From Actinomycetota bacterium (GTDB lineage Bacteria > Actinomycetota > Thermoleophilia > Gaiellales > Gaiellaceae), in contig VAWW01000010.1 of NCBI GenBank assembly GCA_005884575.1, forward strand, positions 1-45,545: DNA of 45,545 nt. Direction: 5' to 3'. Below the pieces are notes generated by a model. That model made no database searches. It worked only from the letters and a program-made list of their open reading frames with translations, and was not told where the DNA came from. The position numbers and the translations under genes were made by a program. Of this stretch, positions 24,065 to 31,447 are shown piece after piece (position 1 is the first letter of the stretch; each line of letters opens with the position of its first letter).

Positions 24065-24685
24065 ATGGACCGGATCGACCCGCAGTCGGCGGCCCTGATC
24101 ATCCAGGACCTCCAGAACGACGTGATCATCGAAGGCGGCGCGTTCGCCGACTCGGGCGCGCCGGCTCATGCGACGAGTCAGAACGTCGTCGAGAACGCGA
24201 AGGGACTGGCCGCCGCGGCGCGCGAGGCCGGCGTGCCGGTGATCCACGTCTGGTACATCGTCGAGCAGGGCGCGCCCGGGCTGAAGCAGAACGCGCCGCT
24301 GTTCCAGGGCGTCAAGGACGGGAACGCGCTCGTCCGCGGGACCTGGGGCGCCGCGCCTGCCGAGGGCCTCGAGCCGCAGGACGGCGATCACGTCGTCGAG
24401 AAGATGCGGATGAACGGGTTCTACAACACGAGACTCGACATCCTCCTGCGCGGGCTCGGCGTCGAGACGCTGATCATCACCGGTGCGTGGACGAACATGT
24501 CGATCGAGCACACGGCGCGGCATGGAGCCGACGCCGGCTACCGCGTCGTCGTCGCGTCCGACGGGACGTCGACGGTCAACGACGAGTGGCAGAACGTGGC
24601 ACTGAACTACGCGATGCAGAACGTCGCCTCCGTGGGGACGTGCGCCGAGATCGGCGAGGCGCTCGGCGTCGCCGTCAAGGCCTGA
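24065..24685 (+). CDS. Isochorismatase-fold hydrolase lacking the catalytic cysteine
   Basis: 206 residues, cysteine-hydrolase fold. Two of the catalytic triad are present, Asp15 (LIIQDLQND) and Lys113 (VVEKMRMNGFY). The third, Cys in the usual ATNxCVxxTAR motif, is Ser146 here (GAWTNMSIEHTARHG). With Cys the family contains amidases (nicotinamidase, maleamate and carbamoylsarcosine amidohydrolase); EntB-type isochorismatases naturally lack it. Activity is therefore uncertain: a Ser nucleophile, vinyl-ether hydrolysis or a non-catalytic role. RBS taggaggag overlaps the lactonase stop. Confidence 0.83.
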   Translation: MDRIDPQSAALIIQDLQNDVIIEGGAFADSGAPAHATSQNVVENAKGLAAAAREAGVPVIHVWYIVEQGAPGLKQNAPLFQGVKDGNALVRGTWGAAPAEGLEPQDGDHVVEKMRMNGFYNTRLDILLRGLGVETLIITGAWTNMSIEHTARHGADAGYRVVVASDGTSTVNDEWQNVALNYAMQNVASVGTCAEIGEALGVAVKA

Positions 24686-24693
24686 AACTGGAA

Positions 24694-24727
24694 CCGCCCG
24701 CGCGGAGTCATCGATCCGCGCGGGCGG
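24694..24727 (+). terminator. Perfect GC-rich hairpin terminator
   Basis: A 13-bp perfect stem (24694-24706 with 24715-24727), loop gtcatcga, eight bases after the isochorismatase-fold stop. No T-tract follows, as is common for actinobacterial hairpin terminators. It separates this transcript from the RHH/MazF operon. Confidence 0.75.
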
Positions 24728-24759
24728 TGTAATACAAATTGCGCTACACTTCACCTATG
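24727..24759 (+). promoter_or_regulatory. Leaderless promoter and probable RHH operator of the toxin-antitoxin operon
   Basis: TACACT (24745-24750), six bases, ATG (24757). The inverted repeat GTGTA (24727-24731) / TACAC (24745-24749) includes the -10 and is AT-rich compared with the surroundings. It fits autorepression by the RHH antitoxin. Confidence 0.55.
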
Positions 24760-25005
24760 GGATCTGCCCCTCCGCTCTCGCTTCGACTCGGCCCGGAGGG
24801 ATTGCAGGCACTGGACGAGATCGCGCGCCGCCGTGGTGTGAGTCGCTCCGAGGCCGCTCGCCAAGCGATCGCCGAAACCGCCGACCGGGAGCGCCGCCGT
24901 TCCGGTCTAGCCGCGGAAGCGCGGATGCTCATGAAGGATCCGGCGTACGTACGCGAAGCCCGCGAGGTCGCCGGACTGATGGAGCAGTTGCGTGGTTCGC
25001 GGTGA
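24757..25005 (+). CDS. Ribbon-helix-helix antitoxin (MazE-like role)
   Basis: 82 residues. The RHH DNA-binding domain is at the N-terminus (LSLRLGPEGLQALDEIARRR, then GVSRSEAARQAIAETADRE) and a toxin-neutralising helical tail follows (ARMLMKDPAYVREAREVAGLMEQLRG). It is coupled to a MazF-like toxin by a 14-base overlap. It likely represses its own promoter. Because the downstream metabolic genes follow without a gap, it could also set their expression. Confidence 0.8.
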   Translation: MGSAPPLSLRLGPEGLQALDEIARRRGVSRSEAARQAIAETADRERRRSGLAAEARMLMKDPAYVREAREVAGLMEQLRGSR

Positions 25006-25309
25006 CATCCACGCGATCAGACTTCCGCGCGGTCGCGGTCACGTCCAGTATGGCCGCCGCTTCGCGATAGTCGTCCAGGCAGACGATCTCCTCGCGCTAT
25101 CCACTGTCGTTGTCTGTCCCACGTCGGCGGCGACGCCTCCGGCGAGCTTTCATCCGGAGGTCACGCTCGGTGACGAGTCGGCACGCGTCATGTGCGAGAT
25201 GGTCGGCGCTGTCGACGCACGCTCTCTTGGCGAGCAGGTCGGGCATTTGACGTTCGACGAACTGCGGAGCGTGGACGACGCGTTGGTGCTGGTACTGGGC
25301 CTCGAATGA
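24992..25309 (+). CDS. MazF/PemK-type endoribonuclease toxin
   Basis: 105 residues with the MazF fold: RGDIHAIRLPRGRGHVQYGRRFAIVVQADDLL, TVVVCPTSA (conserved Thr/Ser), and a late SARVMCEMVGAVDARSL with the RxxC-Q-like region. MazF toxins cut single-stranded RNA at short sites. The GTG start lies within the antitoxin gene. Its TGA overlaps the ATG of the alcohol dehydrogenase gene (ATGA), an unusual coupling of a toxin to a metabolic enzyme. Confidence 0.82.
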   Translation: MVRGDIHAIRLPRGRGHVQYGRRFAIVVQADDLLALSTVVVCPTSAATPPASFHPEVTLGDESARVMCEMVGAVDARSLGEQVGHLTFDELRSVDDALVLVLGLE

Positions 25310-26385
25310 AGACACGGGCGACGCTGTTCCGGTCGGCGGCCGAGCGGCTCGATACGGTCGAGCTCGAACTCGACGGGCCGCGTGCCGGCGAGGTGCTCGT
25401 CCGCATGGCCGCGATCGGCGTGTGCGGCTCCGACCTGCACGTGCTCAAAGGCGAATGGCAGCGACCGACGCCGATGGTGCTCGGGCACGAGGGCGCCGGG
25501 ACAATCGAAGCGATCGGTGACAACGTCGATCTGAGACCGGGCGATCGCGTTGTCATCTCGTGGGCTCCCGGATGCGGCGAGTGCGGTCCGTGCCGCCGAG
25601 GCCGCCCCGCCGCCTGCGAGCCGCTCCGGGCCGCGGTCGCCGCGGGGACGCTTCTCGACGGCACGACGCGCATGTCGCTCGACGGCGAGACCGTCTACCG
25701 GATGACCGCGACCGGCTGCCTTGCCGAGCACGTCGTCCTCTCGGCGAAGGCGGCGCTGCCGCTCGATGAGGACGTGTCGCTCGAGGAAGCCGCCCTGCTG
25801 GGCTGCGCCGCGCTCACCGGCGTCGGCGCCGTGCGTTACGCGTCGAGGCTCCAGCCCGGCCAGACCGCGCTCGTCGTCGGCGCGGGCGGCGTCGGCCAGT
25901 TCGTTGTCCAGGGCGCGCGAATCGCCGGCGCGACGGAGATCGTCTGCGTCGACCCGAACGCCGGCCGGCTCGAGCGGGCGCGCGACCTCGGCGCGACGCG
26001 GATCGGCCATCCGGACGACCTCGCGACGCTCGTCCCCGAGGGCGCTGACGTCGCCTTCGACGCAGTCGGCCATCCGGAGACGAGCGCGCTCGCGCTGCAA
26101 CACACCCGCGGCGCAGGCGAATGCGTCCTCGTCGGCATGGCGCCCTTCGGCGCGCGGCTCGACCTCGACCCGTTCGAGTTCGCGAGCCGCGAGAAGACGC
26201 TGACCGGAACGCTCTACGGCTCCGAGGATCCGGCGGTCGCGCTACCGCTGTTGCTCGACGACATCCGGGCCGGCCGGCTCGAGCTCGCGTCGATGCTCGG
26301 CGACAGCTACCCGCTCGAGCACGCCGACGAGGCGTTCCGTGCGAGCCTCGCAGGGTCGCCCGGCCGGGTGCTCGTCACGCCGTAA
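25306..26385 (+). CDS. Zn-dependent medium-chain alcohol dehydrogenase
   Basis: 359 residues. Catalytic zinc ligands Cys40 (GVCGSDLH) and His61-Glu62 (GHEGAG), structural zinc cysteines 90, 93, 96 and 104 (CGECGPCRRGRPAAC), and the cofactor motif VVGAGGVGQF. The architecture fits NAD(P)-dependent alcohol, polyol or S-(hydroxymethyl)-type dehydrogenases. ATG 25306 overlaps the MazF stop, so it is translated from the same message. It precedes an aldehyde dehydrogenase gene, suggesting alcohol to acid oxidation in two steps. Confidence 0.88.
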   Translation: MKTRATLFRSAAERLDTVELELDGPRAGEVLVRMAAIGVCGSDLHVLKGEWQRPTPMVLGHEGAGTIEAIGDNVDLRPGDRVVISWAPGCGECGPCRRGRPAACEPLRAAVAAGTLLDGTTRMSLDGETVYRMTATGCLAEHVVLSAKAALPLDEDVSLEEAALLGCAALTGVGAVRYASRLQPGQTALVVGAGGVGQFVVQGARIAGATEIVCVDPNAGRLERARDLGATRIGHPDDLATLVPEGADVAFDAVGHPETSALALQHTRGAGECVLVGMAPFGARLDLDPFEFASREKTLTGTLYGSEDPAVALPLLLDDIRAGRLELASMLGDSYPLEHADEAFRASLAGSPGRVLVTP

Positions 26386-26397
26386 GATGCCGCAGTG
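26383..26397 (+). promoter_or_regulatory. Internal leaderless promoter of the aldehyde dehydrogenase gene
   Basis: TAAGAT (26383-26388) contains the TAA stop of the alcohol dehydrogenase gene; six bases later GTG (26395) starts the next gene. It would let the metabolic genes be expressed without the toxin pair. Confidence 0.5.
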
Positions 26398-27831
26398 GCC
26401 ACCGCGGTCGACGTCCCGCTGATCGAGCTCGAGTCCGACTCGGGCGACACCTTCCCCGTCGACAACCCGGCGACCGGCGAGACAATCGCCGAGCTGCCGC
26501 GTATGGGCGCCACCGAGACGCGCCGCGCAATCGAACGCGCCGAGGCCGCGCTGCCGAAGTGGAAGTCGATGCTCGCGAAGGACCGCGCCCGCATCCTGCG
26601 CCGCTGGGCCGACCTGATGATCCAGCACCAGGACGAGCTCGCCCGTCTGCTCACGACCGAGCAGGGCAAGCCGCTCGCCGAGTCCCGTGTCGAGATCCAG
26701 TACGCCGCCTCGTTCTACGAGTGGTTCGGCGAGGAGGGCAAGCGCGTCTACGGCGACACGATCCCGACCTACGCGGCCGACCGGCGCATCGTCGTGACGA
26801 AGGATCCGATCGGCGTCACCGGCGGCATTACGCCGTGGAACTTCCCGGCCGCGATGCCGACGCGCAAGTCCGCGCCCGCGCTCGCGGCCGGCTGCACGAT
26901 GGTGCTGAAGCCGGCAGAGCAGACGCCGCTCTCCGCGCTGGCGATCGCACAGCTCGGGCTCGACGCGGGACTGCCCGAAGGCGTGTTCCAGATCGTCACT
27001 GGCGCCGCCGAGGACGCGCCCCGCATCGGCGGCGAGCTGACATCCAACCCGACGGTGCGCAAGCTCGGCTTCACCGGCTCGACCGAGGTCGGGAAGCTGT
27101 TGATGGCGCAGTGCGCGAAGCAGGTGAAGAAGGTCTCGCTCGAGCTCGGCGGGAACGCGCCGTTCATCGTCTTCGACGATGCCGACGTCGACGAGGCCGT
27201 CGCCGGCGCGCTGATCTGCAAGTACCGGAACAGCGGCCAGACTTGCATCTCCGCGAACCGGATCTTCGTGCAGGACGGGATCTACGACGAGTTCGTCTCG
27301 CGACTCGTCGATGCGGCGTCGAAGCTGAAGGTCGGCAGCGGCCTCGAGCCCGACACGAAGATCGGCCCGCTGATCGAGCAGTCCGCGATCGACAAGGTGC
27401 AGCGCCACGTCGGCGACGCGATCGAGCGCGGCGGCGAGATCCTGCTCGGCGGCGAAGGCCTGGGCGGTCTCTTCTGGCAGCCAACGGTGATCGCAGGCGT
27501 CACCGCCGACGCCGCGATGTCGTGCGAGGAGACGTTCGGCCCGGTCGCAGGCATCGCACGGTTCTCCTCCGAAGAGCAGGCGATCCGCGACGCGAACAAC
27601 ACGCCGTACGGGCTGGCCGCCTATTACTACACCCGTGACATGGGCCGGATCTGGCGACTCTCCGAGGCGCTCGAGTACGGGATCCACGGGATCAACACCG
27701 GTCTCATCTCGTCCGAGGTCGTTCCGTTCGGCGGCGTCAAGGAGTCCGGGATCGGCCGAGAAGGCTCCAAGTACGGCATCGAGGAGTGGCTCGAGATCAA
27801 GTACCTCTGCATGGGCGGCATCACGGAGTGA
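26395..27831 (+). CDS. Aldehyde dehydrogenase, succinate-semialdehyde dehydrogenase-like
   Basis: 478 residues. Catalytic Asn149 (ITPWNFP), Glu250 (SLELGGNAP) and Cys284 (GQTCISANR), with MVLKPAEQTPLSALA and SCEETFGPV. The GQTCISANR context and PAAMPTRKSAPALAAGCT are typical of GabD-type enzymes, which oxidise succinate or related semialdehydes. A distinct paralogue is at 7595. It stands between the alcohol dehydrogenase and a NIPSNAP gene in the long catabolic operon. The GTG start is supported by the TAAGAT box. Confidence 0.87.
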   Translation: MATAVDVPLIELESDSGDTFPVDNPATGETIAELPRMGATETRRAIERAEAALPKWKSMLAKDRARILRRWADLMIQHQDELARLLTTEQGKPLAESRVEIQYAASFYEWFGEEGKRVYGDTIPTYAADRRIVVTKDPIGVTGGITPWNFPAAMPTRKSAPALAAGCTMVLKPAEQTPLSALAIAQLGLDAGLPEGVFQIVTGAAEDAPRIGGELTSNPTVRKLGFTGSTEVGKLLMAQCAKQVKKVSLELGGNAPFIVFDDADVDEAVAGALICKYRNSGQTCISANRIFVQDGIYDEFVSRLVDAASKLKVGSGLEPDTKIGPLIEQSAIDKVQRHVGDAIERGGEILLGGEGLGGLFWQPTVIAGVTADAAMSCEETFGPVAGIARFSSEEQAIRDANNTPYGLAAYYYTRDMGRIWRLSEALEYGIHGINTGLISSEVVPFGGVKESGIGREGSKYGIEEWLEIKYLCMGGITE

Positions 27832-28142
27832 TCGTCGAGCAGCGCGACTACCACGTGTTCACCGGCAAGCTCCCCGAGCTCGTGAAGCTCTACGAGACGG
27901 AGGGCATCGAGCTCCAGCAGAGCTACCTCGGCAAACTGCTCGGCGTCTTCACGACGGACATCGGCGCGCTCTCGACCTACACGAGCATGTGGGGCTACGA
28001 GAACTTCGCCGAGCGCGAGCAGCGGCGCGCGAAGCTTCAGGCTGACGACAAGTGGCAGGCGTTTCTCGGCAAGATCCAGCCGTTGATCCACACGCAGCAG
28101 AACCGCATCCTGATCCCGACCTCCTTCTCGCCGATCCGCTGA
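27828..28142 (+). CDS. NIPSNAP-family protein
   Basis: 104 residues, a ferredoxin-like dimeric alpha-beta barrel fold: EQRDYHVFTGKLPELVKLYET, GVFTTDIGALSTYTSMWGYE and WQAFLGKIQPLIHTQQNRIL. Bacterial NIPSNAP proteins often sit in catabolic operons, with no agreed activity. The GTG start overlaps the aldehyde dehydrogenase stop (GTGA), and its stop overlaps the SDR ATG (TGATG). Confidence 0.8.
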   Translation: MIVEQRDYHVFTGKLPELVKLYETEGIELQQSYLGKLLGVFTTDIGALSTYTSMWGYENFAEREQRRAKLQADDKWQAFLGKIQPLIHTQQNRILIPTSFSPIR

Positions 28143-28888
28143 TGGGTTCCCTCGACGGGAAGGTCGCTGTCGTGACGGGCGCGGCCCGAGGCATCGGCCG
28201 CGCGATCGCCGAGGGCCTCGACGCCGAGGGCGCGCAGATCGTCGTCGCCGACCTCGGTGGCGCTGAAGAGGCCGCGAAGGCGTTCGACGACGGCGTCGGC
28301 GTCACCGTCGACGTGTCGAAGGAGGACGACGTGCAGCGGATGGCCGAGGAGGCCGTCAAGCACTGCGGCGGCATCGACATCCTCGTCAACAACGCCGGCC
28401 TCTATGCGTCGCTCGCGATGCGTCCGTTCGAGCAGATCCCGCTCGACGAGTGGCGGCAGGTGATGGACGTGAACGTTGCGTCGATGTTCCTCACGTGCCG
28501 CGCGTGCGTGCCGTTGATGCGCGAGCGCGGCGGCGGCAGGATCGTCAACATCTCGTCCGGGACACCGTTCCGCGGCGTGCCGTTCGTCCTCCACTACGTC
28601 ACCTCGAAGGGCGCGATCGTCGCGTTCACGCGAGCGCTCGCGAAGGAGCTCGGCAAGGACAATGTGCTCGTGAACTGCGTTGCGCCGGGCTTCACGATGT
28701 CGGCCGGCGTCCAGGAGCATCCCGAGGTGATCGAGGCTCTGCGCAACGTGTCGGTCGCGGCGCGGACGATCCAGCGCGACCAGCTTCCGGAGGACGTCGT
28801 CGGCGCCGTCGTCTACTTCTGCGGCCCCGGCTCCGACTTCGTCACCGGCCAGACGATCGTGATCGACGGCGGCCAGACCTTCCATTGA
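28142..28888 (+). CDS. SDR family oxidoreductase
   Basis: 248 residues, classical SDR: TGAARGIG near the N-terminus, NNAG (VNNAGLYASL), catalytic Ser in NISSGTPFRG and YVTSKGA (Tyr-x-x-x-Lys), ending DFVTGQTIVIDGG. Asp after strand two (VVADLGG) points to NAD. Paralogous to, but different from, the SDR at 9913. It probably oxidises a hydroxy intermediate in the operon; the substrate is unknown. Confidence 0.87.
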   Translation: MGSLDGKVAVVTGAARGIGRAIAEGLDAEGAQIVVADLGGAEEAAKAFDDGVGVTVDVSKEDDVQRMAEEAVKHCGGIDILVNNAGLYASLAMRPFEQIPLDEWRQVMDVNVASMFLTCRACVPLMRERGGGRIVNISSGTPFRGVPFVLHYVTSKGAIVAFTRALAKELGKDNVLVNCVAPGFTMSAGVQEHPEVIEALRNVSVAARTIQRDQLPEDVVGAVVYFCGPGSDFVTGQTIVIDGGQTFH

Positions 28889-29427
28889 ACCTCGCGTTGT
28901 TCGAGCATGCCGACGGCGTCGAGGCCCTGCCCGGAAACCGCGTCGTCTACGACCTCGAGCGCGACGCGGCGTACTTCGGCGACGTCGCCGTCGACGGACC
29001 TGCGGGCGTGTGGGAGCTCGCCGAGTACGGCTCCGACGGCGCGGCGCTCTCGGTCGACCTCGAGCTCGATCCGTGGATGGAATGGTTGATCCGGTGCGAC
29101 CGCATCGACTTTCCCCCAGGCGGGATCGCGTATCGGCACACGCACCCGGGCGCGGGTATTCGCCGACTGCTCTTCGGCTCGATCCACCTCGAGGGACCGG
29201 ACGGTCTCACGAAGGACGTCGAGCCCGGAACCGCCTGGTTCGAGGGCTTCGACTATCCGGTCAAGGCGATCGCGTCCGAGACGGAGCCCTCGGCGTTCGT
29301 CCGCGTGATGGTGCTGCCGCGCGAGTGGGAGGGCAAGCGGACGATCAGGTACCTCGATCCTGAGGACGAGGACAAGCCGAAGCTGCAAAAGCCGACCGTC
29401 TACTTCGACCGGCCGATCCAGCTGTGA
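28885..29427 (+). CDS. Hypothetical cupin-like protein
   Basis: 180 residues from TTG 28885 (TTGA overlap with the SDR stop). No family is recognised with confidence. The core IDFPPGGIAYRHTHPGAGIRR with FGSIHLEG, EPGTAWFEGFDYPVKAIA and FVRVMVLPREWEGKR looks like a cupin: two His and a downstream Gly-Pro-rich turn. The C-terminal tail (RYLDPEDEDKPKLQKPTVYF) is charged. Every neighbour is an enzyme of the same operon, so it may be a metal-dependent enzyme or ligand-binding regulator of the pathway. Confidence 0.65.
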   Translation: MNLALFEHADGVEALPGNRVVYDLERDAAYFGDVAVDGPAGVWELAEYGSDGAALSVDLELDPWMEWLIRCDRIDFPPGGIAYRHTHPGAGIRRLLFGSIHLEGPDGLTKDVEPGTAWFEGFDYPVKAIASETEPSAFVRVMVLPREWEGKRTIRYLDPEDEDKPKLQKPTVYFDRPIQL

Positions 29428-31064
29428 GCCGCCACGGCGGCAAGGTGCTCGTCGACCAGCTCGCCCTCCACGGCACCGACACGGTCTTCTCCGTCCCGGG
29501 CGAGAGCTTCCTCGCCGTGCTCGACGGGCTCTACGACTCCCCGATCCGGTTGATCACGTGCCGGCACGAAGCGGGCGCGGCGAACATGGCAGATGCATAC
29601 GGGAAGCTGACCGGCCGCCCGGGGATCTGCATCGTCACGCGCGGCCCCGGCGCCACGCACGCGTCGGTCGGCGTGCACACGGCGTTCCAGGACTCGACGC
29701 CGCTGATCCTGCTCGTCGGCCAGGTCGCCTCGGACCAGGTCGAGCGCGAGGCCTTCCAGGAGATGGACTACCGGCGCATGTTCGGGCCGATGGCGAAATG
29801 GGTTGCGCAGATCGACCGCGCCGACCGGATCCCCGAGTACGTCGCGCGCGCGTTCACGGCCGCGTGCGCGGGGCGGCCCGGGCCGGTTGTGGTCGCACTC
29901 CCGGAGGACATGCTCTCGTCGGAGACGGACGTGCCGGACGTGCTCCCCTTCCACGTGGTCCAGCCGCATCCGGGGCCGGATGACCTCGAACGCTTCCACG
30001 AGCTGCTCGCGGGGGCGGAGCGTCCGCTCGCGATCCTCGGCGGCGCGGGCTGGACGCGGCGGACGTCGGAACTGTTGCGCGTCTTCCTCGAGGAGAACGC
30101 GATTCCCGCGGGCGCGGCGTTCCGCCGGCAGGACGCGCTCGACAACGACTCGCCGAGCTACGTCGGCGACATCGGGATCGGGATCAATCCCAAGCTCGCA
30201 GCGCGCGTGCGCGACGCCGACCTGCTGCTCGTCGTCGGGCCACGGCTCGGGGAGATGACGACGAGCGGGTACACGCTGCTGGAGCCGCCGGTTCCCGCAC
30301 AGACGCTGGTCCACGTGCACCCGGGCGCGGAGGAGCTCGGCCGCGTCTACCGGCCCGAGCTGCCGATTCTCTCCGGGATGGAGCAGTTCGCGCGCGCCGT
30401 TCGCGACCTGCGCGTCGAGCCGCACTGGCGTGCTTGGGCGACGGCTGCGCGCGCCGACTACGAGGAGTGGCAGCGTCCCGGCCCAATGCCCGGAACGCTC
30501 GACCTGGGCGCGTGCATCGTCCGGCTGCGCGACCGCGTTCCCGACGCAATCGTCACGAACGGAGCCGGCAACTTCTCCGCGTGGGTGCACCGCTTCTGGC
30601 GCTGGCACGAGCCCGGGACGCAGCTCGCGCCGACGAGCGGCGCGATGGGCTACGGCGTGCCGGCCGCGGTCGCGGCGAAGGCCGCGCGGCCCGAGCGCAC
30701 GGTGCTGTGCTTCGCCGGCGACGGCGACTTCCTGATGAGCGGGCAGGAGCTCGCGACCGCGGTGCAGTACGAGCTGCCGATCGTGATCCTCGTCGTGAAC
30801 AACGGCATGTACGGGACGATCCGCATGCACCAGGAGCGGCACTATCCCGGCCGCGTGGTCGGCACCGAGCTGAGGAATCCGGATTTCGCTGCGTACGCGC
30901 AGGCGTTCGGCGCGCACGGCGAGACCGTGACGGAGACGGCTGGGTTCGCCGACGCACTCGAGCGCGCGCTCGGCGCAGGACGCCCCGCGCTGCTCGAGCT
31001 GCGGATCGATCCCAAGGCGATCACCCCGCGCACGACCTTGACCGCGATCCGGGAGGGAACATGA
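29424..31064 (+). CDS. Thiamine diphosphate-dependent enzyme (acetolactate synthase/decarboxylase family)
   Basis: 546 residues with the three-domain POX fold. The ThDP-activating Glu49 is in CRHEAGAANMADAYGK, the central domain spans about 190-320 (AILGGAGWTRRTSELLRVF) and the ThDP-binding GDG...NN motif is CFAGDGDFLMSGQE to VVNNGMYG. It resembles acetolactate synthase-like and 2-ketoacid decarboxylase or carboligase enzymes; no regulatory subunit gene is nearby, so anabolic acetolactate synthase is unlikely. RHEAGAA and the 2-keto setting suggest decarboxylation or C-C lyase chemistry. GTG start in GTGA; the stop overlaps the RidA ATG. Confidence 0.85.
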   Translation: MSRHGGKVLVDQLALHGTDTVFSVPGESFLAVLDGLYDSPIRLITCRHEAGAANMADAYGKLTGRPGICIVTRGPGATHASVGVHTAFQDSTPLILLVGQVASDQVEREAFQEMDYRRMFGPMAKWVAQIDRADRIPEYVARAFTAACAGRPGPVVVALPEDMLSSETDVPDVLPFHVVQPHPGPDDLERFHELLAGAERPLAILGGAGWTRRTSELLRVFLEENAIPAGAAFRRQDALDNDSPSYVGDIGIGINPKLAARVRDADLLLVVGPRLGEMTTSGYTLLEPPVPAQTLVHVHPGAEELGRVYRPELPILSGMEQFARAVRDLRVEPHWRAWATAARADYEEWQRPGPMPGTLDLGACIVRLRDRVPDAIVTNGAGNFSAWVHRFWRWHEPGTQLAPTSGAMGYGVPAAVAAKAARPERTVLCFAGDGDFLMSGQELATAVQYELPIVILVVNNGMYGTIRMHQERHYPGRVVGTELRNPDFAAYAQAFGAHGETVTETAGFADALERALGAGRPALLELRIDPKAITPRTTLTAIREGT

Positions 31065-31447
31065 GAGAAGAGATCCGAGTACCGGAGGTCGGCGAGCCGA
31101 TCAGCCACTACACCGACGCCGTGCGCGCGGGCGACCTGCTGTTCGTCTCGGGTGTCGTCCCCGTCGATCCGGCGGGCAAGCTCGTCGGCGGCGACGACGT
31201 CGTCGCCCAGACGCGTCAGGTGTTCGCGATCATCGAGGAGATCCTCGCGGCCGCGGGCGCGAGCTTCGCAGACGTCGTCAAGGTCACCGTCTACCTGCTC
31301 GACATCGACGACCGGTCCCGCATCAACCCGGTGCGCCAGGAGGTCTTCGGCGACGCGCGGCCCGCGAGCACGCTGATCGAGGTCAGCCGGCTTGCCGTGC
31401 CCGGCGCGAAGCTCGAGATCGAAGCCATCGCGCAGCTGCCGTTGTGA
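31061..31447 (+). CDS. RidA/YjgF-family enamine/imine deaminase
   Basis: 128 residues with the RidA fold: ISHYTDAVRAGDLLFVSGVVPVD, QTRQVFAIIEEILAAAGASFADVVKVTVYL, and RPASTLIEVSRLAVPGAKLEIEA carrying the conserved Arg and Glu. RidA removes reactive enamines/imines; relatives act in catabolism, e.g. 2-aminomuconate deaminase. Located between a ThDP enzyme and an amidase, it suggests a nitrogen-containing substrate. ATGA overlap upstream. Confidence 0.87.
   Translation: MREEIRVPEVGEPISHYTDAVRAGDLLFVSGVVPVDPAGKLVGGDDVVAQTRQVFAIIEEILAAAGASFADVVKVTVYLLDIDDRSRINPVRQEVFGDARPASTLIEVSRLAVPGAKLEIEAIAQLPL

Noticed and set aside
24065..24685. Nicotinamidase or maleamate amidase
   Set aside because: The catalytic Cys is Ser, so a named amidase activity is not supported.
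29424..31064. Biosynthetic acetolactate synthase
   Set aside because: No small regulatory subunit or ilvC/ilvD neighbours; the setting is catabolic.
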